A stretch of 5,787 nt of DNA from an uncultured Eubacteriales bacterium. GTDB lineage: Bacteria; Bacillota; Clostridia; Oscillospirales; Oscillospiraceae. The DNA lies in the NCBI GenBank assembly GCA_902496595.1, contig CABVBV010000134.1:1-5787 (forward strand), given 5' to 3'. Under the pieces are notes generated by a model. It was not told the DNA's origin. It ran no database searches and saw nothing but the letters and a program-made list of their open reading frames with translations. Below are positions 1 to 5,276 of this stretch, piece after piece (within the stretch, counting starts at the first letter, position 1; each line of letters begins with the position of its first letter). The position numbers and the translations under genes were made by a program.

Positions 1-788
1 CGGTGGTCGTGGCGAACTTCCAGCGCGGCGGCCCGGGCATAGGCACCATCCAGCCCGCGCAGCAGGACTATACGCAGGCGACCAAGGCCAGCGGCAACGG
101 CGGCTTCAAAATGCTGGTGCTTTCCCCGTCAACCTTGCAGGAAGCCGTGGACATGACCTGGCAGGCCTTTGAGCTGGCGGACAAGTATTCAAACCCCGTG
201 CTGCTGCTCATGGACGGCTTCACGGGCACGATGATGGAGCCTGTCGAACTGCCCGAGGCGCTCAGCGACGAGCAGGTCGCGGCCATAAGGGCGACGAAGA
301 CCTGGGCGGCCACGGGCAAGAAGGGCGGCCCGCAGCACAAGGTCATGTGCGGCCCGGGCCTTGACACCAGGGTCAGCCAGGAGCAGATGAATATCAGGGA
401 CGGCAAGATGTACGAGGAGTGGAAGACCACCGAGGTCGAGTATGAGGACTACATGACCGAGGACGCGGAGGTCATCCTGTCCGCCTACGGCATCTCGGGC
501 CGTATAGCGAAGTCTGCCGTCGGCATACTCAGGGCCGAAGGCGTTAAGGCCGGCCTGATCAGGCCGAAGAAGGTGTACCCGTTCCCGGCGGAGGCGTATG
601 AGAAGCTGAACTTCGAAACGCTCAAGGGCATCGTGTGCGCGGAGATGGCTATCCCGGCGCAGTTCGCAGTGGACGTGGAGAACGTCGTGCATGGCAGGAC
701 TAAGATAGTCACGGCCCTGTCCTCCGGTGGAGAGATACTGGACAGAAGCGCGATAGTCGAAGCGGCCCGCGCACTCTGCGGAAGATAA
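1..788 (+). CDS. vorB: 2-oxoacid:ferredoxin oxidoreductase alpha subunit, VorB type (5' partial)
   Basis: Bases 1-2 finish a codon begun upstream and full codons run from base 3, so the N-terminus (roughly 90 residues, judged from a usual length near 350) is missing. With the first full codon as residue 1, the visible part starts late in domain I with RGGPGIG (8-14) and DYTQATK (22-28), typical of VorB/KorA alpha chains, followed by DGFTGTMMEPVELP (71-84). Domain II begins near residue 155 (AEVILSAYG) and carries the conserved stretch GLIRPKKVYPFP (184-195). Alpha subunits hold part of the active site and help bind CoA and the 2-oxoacid in an alpha-beta-gamma(-delta) cytoplasmic complex. The usual EMN motif in domain II reads EMAI here (214-217). 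Beta and gamma genes follow directly. The VorB branch (branched-chain 2-oxoacids) is the best guess from overall resemblance; a 2-oxoglutarate enzyme (KorA) is the alternative. Confidence 0.9.
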   Translation, partial: VVVANFQRGGPGIGTIQPAQQDYTQATKASGNGGFKMLVLSPSTLQEAVDMTWQAFELADKYSNPVLLLMDGFTGTMMEPVELPEALSDEQVAAIRATKTWAATGKKGGPQHKVMCGPGLDTRVSQEQMNIRDGKMYEEWKTTEVEYEDYMTEDAEVILSAYGISGRIAKSAVGILRAEGVKAGLIRPKKVYPFPAEAYEKLNFETLKGIVCAEMAIPAQFAVDVENVVHGRTKIVTALSSGGEILDRSAIVEAARALCGR

Positions 789-793
789 GGAGG
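787..793 (+). promoter_or_regulatory. ribosome binding site of the beta-subunit gene
   Basis: AAGGAGG overlaps the last two bases of the alpha-subunit stop codon. It lies 8 bases before the ATG at 802 and 11 before the in-frame ATG at 805. The shorter spacing favours 802, but initiation at 805 would change the protein by only one methionine. Confidence 0.7.
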
Positions 794-801
794 CTGGAAT
801 T

Positions 802-1542
802 ATGATGGAAAAAGTGTATTCCCGGCCTTCCGGGATATTTGACGGAGCAGTCACCGGCTTCTGCCCGGGCTGTATGCACTCGAGCGTGTGCAAAGTCGTT
901 GCCGAGGTGCTAGATGAGCTGGGCATGGTGGACAATGCCTGCTATGTGCAGGGTGTCGGCTGCTGCGGCCTGGCGGTCACATATTTTGATATGGATACGG
1001 TCGCGGCCCCTCACGGCAGGGCCTGCGCGATCGCGAGCTCTTTCAAGAGGTGCAGCCCGGAGACTCTGGTTTTCACCTACCAGGGCGACGGCGACCTCGC
1101 GGCGATCGGCCTCGCCGAGACGATGTCCGCGGCGAACAGGGGCGAGAACTTCACGGTCATCTTCGTAAACAACGGCATCTACGGCATGACGGGCGGTCAG
1201 ATGGCCCCGACCACCATGGTCGGTGTGAAGACCACCACGACGCCTTACGGCAGGAACGTCACTGAGCACGGCGCACCGCTGCATATGTGCGAGATACTCA
1301 GCCAGCTCGAAGCCCCGGCGTATATCGCGAGGGTGACGCTGGCGGACGTGCCGAACGCGAAGAAGGCAAAGGCCGCGGTGAAGAAGGCCTTTCAGTACCA
1401 GCTTGACGGCAAGGGCTTTTCGTTCGTGGAATTCGTGTCGAACTGCCCGACGAACTGGGGCATGAGCCCGCTGGAATCGCTCGACCATGTGCATAACGTT
1501 ATTCTCAACGAGTTCCCGCTCGGGGAATTTCGTGCGAAGTAA
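802..1542 (+). CDS. 2-oxoacid:ferredoxin oxidoreductase beta subunit (TPP and [4Fe-4S] binding)
   Basis: The 246-residue product matches the usual size of separate beta chains. It binds thiamine pyrophosphate, decarboxylates the 2-oxoacid and passes electrons through a [4Fe-4S] cluster to ferredoxin. The TPP motif runs from GDGD (95-98) to NN (123-124), followed by GIYGMTGGQ (125-133). Likely cluster ligands are the CPGC motif (Cys21, Cys24), Cys54 or Cys55 in GVGCCG, and Cys215 in SNCP, the same spacing logic as known beta subunits. APHGRA (69-74) is typical of the VorA-like branch. The gene starts 13 bases after the alpha stop and is followed 12 bases later by the gamma gene, so the three are almost certainly co-transcribed and translated in complex proportions. 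The doubled Cys54-Cys55 is unusual, since Cys-Ser is common there. A pyruvate or 2-oxoglutarate enzyme cannot be excluded by sequence reading alone. Confidence 0.92.
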   Translation: MMEKVYSRPSGIFDGAVTGFCPGCMHSSVCKVVAEVLDELGMVDNACYVQGVGCCGLAVTYFDMDTVAAPHGRACAIASSFKRCSPETLVFTYQGDGDLAAIGLAETMSAANRGENFTVIFVNNGIYGMTGGQMAPTTMVGVKTTTTPYGRNVTEHGAPLHMCEILSQLEAPAYIARVTLADVPNAKKAKAAVKKAFQYQLDGKGFSFVEFVSNCPTNWGMSPLESLDHVHNVILNEFPLGEFRAK

Positions 1543-1554
1543 GGGGGCGGCGAG

Positions 1555-2109
1555 ATGGAAAAGAGCTTCATAATAGCCGGCTTCGGCGGACAAGGCGTCA
1601 TGGTCATGGGCCAGCTCCTGAGCTATACGGCCTGCGAGACCACGGATAAATACGTCACATATTTCCCGAGCTACGGCGCGGAGATGCGCGGCGGTACGGC
1701 AAACTGTTACGTCGTCATCTCTGACGACCCGGTCGGCGCACCCAAGGTCTCTCAGGCTGATTACGTAGTCGCGCTCAACGACCCTTCCATGGCGAAATTC
1801 AAAAATTCGGTCGCACCCGGCGGCACGATCTTCGTGAACAGCTCGGTCGTGACGATAGAGGAAGACAGGGAAGATGTCCACGTCGTGAAGGTGGACGCGG
1901 GCACCATAGCCTACGAGCTGGGCAACCTGAAGGTTCTGAACCTCGTAATGGTCGGAGCGATAATCGGCTATACCGAGGTGCTGCCCGCTGAGAACGTGCT
2001 CCAGACGGCCTTCAGAAAGCTGGGCGCCAAGCGCCCTGAGCTTAACCCGATAAACGAGGCCGCTTTCAAGAGAGGCTACGAGATCGGCAAAGCTGCAAAA
2101 GAGGGCTGA
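1555..2109 (+). CDS. 2-oxoacid:ferredoxin oxidoreductase gamma subunit
   Basis: The 184-residue product has the length and motifs of a separate gamma chain (POR gamma / KorC-like domain). The N-terminal GFGGQGV (9-15) is the hallmark Rossmann-like glycine motif, followed by FPSYGAEMRGGTANC (37-51), which is strongly conserved in the family. ADYVVALNDPSM (68-79) and a C-terminal helix-rich part complete the domain. In the assembled enzyme this subunit contacts the alpha and beta chains and shapes the CoA/active-site region; it has no cofactor motif of its own. The start is supported by a G-rich ribosome binding site (GGGGG at 1543-1547) placed 7 bases before the ATG and directly after the beta stop codon. 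It is the last gene of its operon, since a strong terminator begins 26 bases downstream. No truncation or frameshift is seen. Confidence 0.92.
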   Translation: MEKSFIIAGFGGQGVMVMGQLLSYTACETTDKYVTYFPSYGAEMRGGTANCYVVISDDPVGAPKVSQADYVVALNDPSMAKFKNSVAPGGTIFVNSSVVTIEEDREDVHVVKVDAGTIAYELGNLKVLNLVMVGAIIGYTEVLPAENVLQTAFRKLGAKRPELNPINEAAFKRGYEIGKAAKEG

Positions 2110-2135
2110 GACCATTAATTAATAACCATAGTAAA

Positions 2136-2167
2136 CGCGGCCGTCCACGTGACGGCCGCGTTTTTTT
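2136..2167 (+). terminator. Rho-independent terminator of the oxidoreductase operon
   Basis: CGCGGCCGTC (2136-2145) is the perfect reverse complement of GACGGCCGCG (2151-2160), giving a 10-bp GC-rich stem with a five-base loop CACGT, and seven T follow at once (2161-2167). AAA at 2133-2135 can extend the stem by pairing with the first three T. On the opposite strand the T-tail would be only three bases, so it should act for + strand transcription only. It separates the 2-oxoacid oxidoreductase operon from the molybdenum hydroxylase operon. Confidence 0.95.
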
Positions 2168-2277
2168 ATTTTGCCGTCTTTGGAGAAGGGGCCTGCGCTG
2201 CATTCTGTGAGAAGCATTTTAGGCTACGCACACGCAGCAGTCTAAACACTGCCAGTCCAGGATACAGACAGAAAGTT

Positions 2278-2306
2278 CCGACATCGTGAAAAAATAAACT
2301 TTTAAT
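2278..2306 (+). promoter_or_regulatory. candidate sigma70-type promoter P1 for the Mo hydroxylase operon
   Basis: CCGACA (2278-2283; 4 of 6 consensus -35 bases) is followed after exactly 17 bases by TTTAAT (2301-2306; 5 of 6 consensus -10 bases), in the most AT-rich stretch of the intergenic region. A transcript would start near 2313 and carry a leader of about 100 bases that includes the hairpin at 2369-2381. This is pattern matching only; P2 downstream is an alternative. Confidence 0.35.
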
Positions 2307-2328
2307 GTAGTCTGGGCTACAAACCGCA

Positions 2329-2357
2329 TTGTGCCGGGTATCTGGCTGACTTATCAT
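2329..2357 (+). promoter_or_regulatory. candidate sigma70-type promoter P2 for the Mo hydroxylase operon
   Basis: TTGTGC (2329-2334; 3 of 6 consensus -35 bases, the key TTG kept) is followed after 17 bases by TATCAT (2352-2357; 5 of 6 consensus -10 bases). A start near 2364 would leave a leader of under 50 bases, with the palindrome at 2369-2381 just downstream of the start where an operator could sit. It is slightly weaker than P1 by base count. Confidence 0.3.
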
Positions 2358-2368
2358 TGCCTCAGAAG

Positions 2369-2388
2369 GCGGAAATTCCGCATTTTTT
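2369..2388 (+). promoter_or_regulatory. short palindrome plus T-run in the leader (operator or weak attenuator)
   Basis: GCGGAAATTCCGC (2369-2381) is a perfect palindrome around one central A. As RNA it would form about five base pairs with a three-base loop. After one A, six T follow (2383-2388), only nine bases before the ribosome binding site AAGGAGG (2398-2404). The layout resembles a terminator, but the stem is short, so termination would be weak. As DNA it could equally be a binding site for a dimeric regulator. Function is unproven. Confidence 0.35.
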
Positions 2389-2411
2389 GAAATTGGCAAG
2401 GAGGAATCACA

Positions 2412-2939
2412 ATGGGCGTGGATACCACCACTTTGACGGTCAACGGCGTCCGGCGCACTTTCTCGATGGGCGACGCATTCGGCCAGGTGCCGTATAGCGA
2501 AACGCTGCTTGAGACTTTGCGCGACAGGCTCGGCCTGACTGCGGCGAAGAAGGCCTGCGACGAGGGCGCCTGCGGCTGCTGTACGGTCATAAAGGACGGC
2601 GAGGCGGTGCCCTCGTGCTCGCTGCTCACCGTTGACTGCGACGGCTCCGAGATAACGACGCTCGAGGGTCTGGCGGACAGGGAGACGGGCGAGCTCTCGA
2701 AGGTACAGCAGGCGTTCCTGGATTACAACGCCTTCCAGTGCGGCTTCTGCACACCGGGCATCATCATGACCACCACGGCGCTGTTGGACAAGAACCCGAC
2801 CCCAACGAGGGAAGAAGTCCGCGACGCGCTCTCCGGCAACTACTGCCGCTGCATCAGCCAGTACCACGTCTTTGAGGCCATCGACTCGCTCACCGGCCGC
2901 GGCGTGGAGCTCGACGAGAAATGGGAGGGCAGAAGATGA
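2412..2939 (+). CDS. molybdenum hydroxylase small subunit, two [2Fe-2S] clusters (XDH/CoxS/HcrC family)
   Basis: The 175-residue product carries electrons between the molybdenum site and the FAD subunit. The N-terminal plant-ferredoxin-type domain has cluster ligands Cys49, Cys54, Cys57 and Cys69 (C-x4-C-x2-C-x11-C, within CDEGACGCCTV). The C-terminal helical [2Fe-2S] domain has Cys110 and Cys113 (QCGFCTPG, 109-116) and Cys145 and Cys147 (GNYCRC, 142-147). Length and domain order match separate small subunits, which run around 150-175 residues. The start is fixed by AAGGAGG at 2398-2404, seven bases before the ATG. The gene overlaps the large-subunit gene by four bases (ATGA), so the two are translationally coupled. 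Oddities are an extra Cys56 inside the first motif and CISQYHV after the last ligand where many homologues have CTGY. The enzyme's substrate cannot be read from this subunit. Confidence 0.95.
   Translation: MGVDTTTLTVNGVRRTFSMGDAFGQVPYSETLLETLRDRLGLTAAKKACDEGACGCCTVIKDGEAVPSCSLLTVDCDGSEITTLEGLADRETGELSKVQQAFLDYNAFQCGFCTPGIIMTTTALLDKNPTPTREEVRDALSGNYCRCISQYHVFEAIDSLTGRGVELDEKWEGRR
2923..2929 (+). promoter_or_regulatory. ribosome binding site deciding the large-subunit start
   Basis: GGGAGGG lies inside the end of the small-subunit gene, six bases before the ATG at 2936. An earlier in-frame ATG at 2921 would directly abut this site and has no good site of its own upstream. The ATG at 2936 also forms the classic ATGA overlap with the upstream stop codon (2937-2939). 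Confidence 0.7.
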
Positions 2940-5260
2940 AGCACTTCGGAAACGAGAATTATACCCAGGAGAATTACCGATATGTCGGCCGAGTAAACGT
3001 CCCGCGCAAGGATGCACGCGAGATCGTGACGGGCAAGTGTACCTTCCTCGACGACTTCACGCTGCCGCAGATGCTCATCGGCCGCGCCAAGCGCAGCCCC
3101 CACGCGCACGCAAAGATAAAGAGCATCAACGTCGAACGAGCGAAGAAGCTGAACGGCGTCGCAGCGGTACTGACGTATAAGGATGTTGACCAGAGCTGGC
3201 TCATGGGCTGGCCTCCGATGAAGCCCATCCTGGGCGATACGGTGCTCTACGTGGGCGACCCTGTGGCGCTCGTCGCGGCGGAGACGAGGGAAATAGCCGA
3301 CGAGGCCATCGAGCTCATCGAGGTCGAGTACGAGGTGCTGCCCGCGGTTACGAGCGGCATCGAGGCCGTGAAAGACGGCGCCCCGCAGCTCTACCCCGGC
3401 GTGTTCGAGCACAACATCGTGACGCCGGGCTACCCTCCCTTCCAGAAGGACGGCGCGTTCTGGCATCTCGTGAAGGGCGACCCTGAGAAGGGTTTTGAGG
3501 ACTGCGCCTACATCGCCGAGGACACGGTGGAGTTTTCCAAGATGGCCGCGCCGGCCTCCCCGGAGCCGCCCGGAGCCATAGTCCGCTGGGAGGGCGGCAA
3601 GGACTTCACGGTCTGGTGCGACACGCAGTCGGGCTACATCTGCAAAATAACGAACGCCTCGGTAATAGAGGGCTGCAACATGGATATCCACACATTCAAC
3701 GTGGGCGGCTCCTACGGCAACAAGCAGAGCCAGGTGCAGATAGTGTCGTCGGCGGCGGTGCTCTCCATGAAGACAGGCCGGCCGGTGAAGTTCTACCAGA
3801 CGAAGACCGAGCAGATGTGCTGCTTCGAGACCCGACTGGGCAGCCAGGTACACGCGAAGATAGGCATGGACAAGGACGGCGTGGTGAAGGCTGTTAAGGC
3901 CGAGTGGACGGTGGACACGGGCTGCCTGAGCAACGCGACGCAGGGCCAGATAGGCGTGGGCATAGGCGAGGCGCAGCTGGTCATGTGCAAGTGCCCGAAC
4001 TGGGATCTGGACACCAACCTCGTGGTGACGAACAAGCAGCCGGCGGGCATAGTGCGCGGCTACGGCGGCCAGGAGCTGAACTCCTGCCTCTCGCTCCTCA
4101 TAGGCCGGACGATGCGTGCGGGCAATTTCGACCCCGTGGAGTGCTACAAGAAGAACTACGTCGGCGAGGGCGACGTCTACACCTGGCGCGACGGCCGCCA
4201 GTGGCAGGCGCACTCTGTGAACTATGTCAAGGCCATCGAGGCGGCTGCTGAAAAGTTCGGCTGGAAGGACAAGTGGAAAGGCTGGGGTGTGCCCACCTGG
4301 ACGAGCGCGGACGGTAAGAAGGTCAGAGGCGTCGGCTGCGGCATCATCGGCAACGCGGACATCGGCGAGGACAACACCGAGGCCTACGTCCGGGTCGTGC
4401 CCGACCTCGTTGGCGACAAGGCCCGCATCGTGCTCCAGACGAACATCACGGAGTCCGGCATGGGCCAGCGCAGCAACATCGTCAAGATGGTCGCCGAGGT
4501 CATGAACGTGCCCTTTGACAAGGTGGACATCACCCCGGGCGACACGATGATAAACCCGACGGGCTTCGGCCTGTGCGGCTCACGCGGCACGATAACCTAC
4601 GGGCACGCGGTGACGAGCGCGGCTGAGGACGCGAGACACCAGCTCTTTGAGCTTGCGAAGCCCTACCTCGAGGTAGCGGAAGACAGTATGTACCTGACGG
4701 ACTATGGCGTGGCGACCGTAGCGAGGCCCGGCAAGTTCGTGAGCTGGAAGAAACTCATTCCTCAGGATCTCACCCTCACGGGCTACGGCCAGCACCTCGA
4801 AAACTTCTCTACTCCTAATATGTTCATCGTGTTCCTGGAGGTAGAGGTCGACAAGGAGACCGGCAAGGTGGACGTGCTGAATATGCTGGGCGGCACGGAC
4901 TGCGGCCAGATGATCGACCCCTCGGGCCTCGAGATGCAGGCTCAGGGCGGCATAGGCTCGGCCTCGCTGGACACGGCCACCTTCGAGGAGCACATCATAG
5001 ACCCCGGTACGGGCAGGACGATGACCTACGATATGCTCGAGTACAAGTGGCGCCCCTTCAATGAGTTCCCGGACTACACGACCTGCATCCTCGAAAGCAA
5101 GTTCGACACCTTCCAGTTCAAGGCGACGGGCGTGGGCGAGATAGCGGGCGCGGCGGCGGCGAGCGCCACGATGCAGGCCATCTCGAACGCCATAGGCGTT
5201 CAGGTCGCGCAGTACCCGGCGACGCCGGACGTCATTTTGAAGGCCCTGGGCAAGATCTGA
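2936..5260 (+). CDS. molybdenum hydroxylase large subunit, molybdopterin-binding (XDH/HcrA/CoxL superfamily)
   Basis: This 774-residue subunit holds the molybdopterin site, where a substrate is hydroxylated with water-derived oxygen or, as in 4-hydroxybenzoyl-CoA reductase, reductively dehydroxylated. The a/b-hammerhead domain spans about 25-140, with LIGRAKRSPHAHAKI (47-61) and YVGDPVALVAAE (105-116). The Mo-binding part shows VGGSYGNK (256-263), VRGYGGQE (373-380), SGMGQRSN (507-514), GSRGTITYG (548-556), EVDKETGKVDV (637-647), GTDCGQMIDP (653-662) and GVGE (732-735). Glu735 is the conserved catalytic base and Arg374 matches the substrate-site arginine of xanthine dehydrogenase. VGGSYGNKQ differs from the usual VGGGFGGKE, and the xanthine-binding glutamate is replaced by Gln264, so xanthine is an unlikely substrate. 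There is no twin-arginine signal, so it is cytoplasmic. The length is normal for a separate large subunit. It is coupled to the small subunit and followed 16 bases later by the FAD subunit. The substrate is unknown; an aromatic or N-heterocyclic compound is plausible. Confidence 0.93.
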   Translation: MKHFGNENYTQENYRYVGRVNVPRKDAREIVTGKCTFLDDFTLPQMLIGRAKRSPHAHAKIKSINVERAKKLNGVAAVLTYKDVDQSWLMGWPPMKPILGDTVLYVGDPVALVAAETREIADEAIELIEVEYEVLPAVTSGIEAVKDGAPQLYPGVFEHNIVTPGYPPFQKDGAFWHLVKGDPEKGFEDCAYIAEDTVEFSKMAAPASPEPPGAIVRWEGGKDFTVWCDTQSGYICKITNASVIEGCNMDIHTFNVGGSYGNKQSQVQIVSSAAVLSMKTGRPVKFYQTKTEQMCCFETRLGSQVHAKIGMDKDGVVKAVKAEWTVDTGCLSNATQGQIGVGIGEAQLVMCKCPNWDLDTNLVVTNKQPAGIVRGYGGQELNSCLSLLIGRTMRAGNFDPVECYKKNYVGEGDVYTWRDGRQWQAHSVNYVKAIEAAAEKFGWKDKWKGWGVPTWTSADGKKVRGVGCGIIGNADIGEDNTEAYVRVVPDLVGDKARIVLQTNITESGMGQRSNIVKMVAEVMNVPFDKVDITPGDTMINPTGFGLCGSRGTITYGHAVTSAAEDARHQLFELAKPYLEVAEDSMYLTDYGVATVARPGKFVSWKKLIPQDLTLTGYGQHLENFSTPNMFIVFLEVEVDKETGKVDVLNMLGGTDCGQMIDPSGLEMQAQGGIGSASLDTATFEEHIIDPGTGRTMTYDMLEYKWRPFNEFPDYTTCILESKFDTFQFKATGVGEIAGAAAASATMQAISNAIGVQVAQYPATPDVILKALGKI

Positions 5261-5276
5261 GGGAGGAGCGGAAAAG

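Larger units (their letters stand above)
2168..2411 (+). other. non-coding leader between the two operons
   Basis: Together with the terminator, the stretch from 2110 to 2411 holds no gene I can support. The part after the terminator is visibly richer in A and T than the flanking genes, and its + strand short frames show no recognisable protein or ribosome binding site before that of the [2Fe-2S] gene. It contains two promoter-like sequences, a small inverted repeat (GCAGT at 2237-2241 with ACTGC at 2248-2252), and a hairpin plus T-run near the downstream gene. I looked for a molybdenum-cofactor riboswitch, which would make sense here, and did not recognise one by eye. Confidence 0.6.

Noticed and set aside
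910..2115. Long open frame of 401 codons on the - strand
   Set aside because: It lies antisense to the beta and gamma genes. The translation is rich in Arg, His, Leu and Val with no recognisable motif, as expected opposite GC-rich codons, whereas the + strand proteins are clear family members.
2237..2252. Small inverted repeat GCAGT/ACTGC as a regulatory hairpin
   Set aside because: Five base pairs with a six-base loop and no T-run occur easily by chance. I kept it only as a remark in the leader entry.
2343..2360. Sigma54-like promoter (TGG ... TTGC)
   Set aside because: The GG and GC elements are 15 bases apart instead of the required 12, and the rest of the consensus is missing.
2168..2411. 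Molybdenum-cofactor riboswitch, transfer RNA, or mobile-element ends in the leader
   Set aside because: I saw no long conserved stems, no cloverleaf and no terminal inverted or direct repeats. A covariance search could still overturn the riboswitch part.
2921..2935. Earlier start codon for the large Mo subunit at 2921
   Set aside because: The GGGAGGG ribosome binding site lies between this ATG and the one at 2936, and the ATGA overlap at 2936-2939 is a typical coupling junction. The extra five residues would add nothing conserved.
2166..3017. Open frame of 283 codons on the - strand reaching into the intergenic region
   Set aside because: Most of it is antisense to the [2Fe-2S] gene. Its intergenic tail resembles no family I know.
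2840..4213. Long open frame of 457 codons on the - strand
   Set aside because: It is antisense to the Mo-binding subunit with the low-complexity composition of a GC-rich shadow frame and no domain. The + strand gene is unambiguous.
2936..5260. Large subunit as aerobic-type CO dehydrogenase CoxL
   Set aside because: The characteristic Cys-containing active-site loop (AYRCSFR) is absent. The matching position reads GIVRGYGG, as in the broader hydroxylase family.
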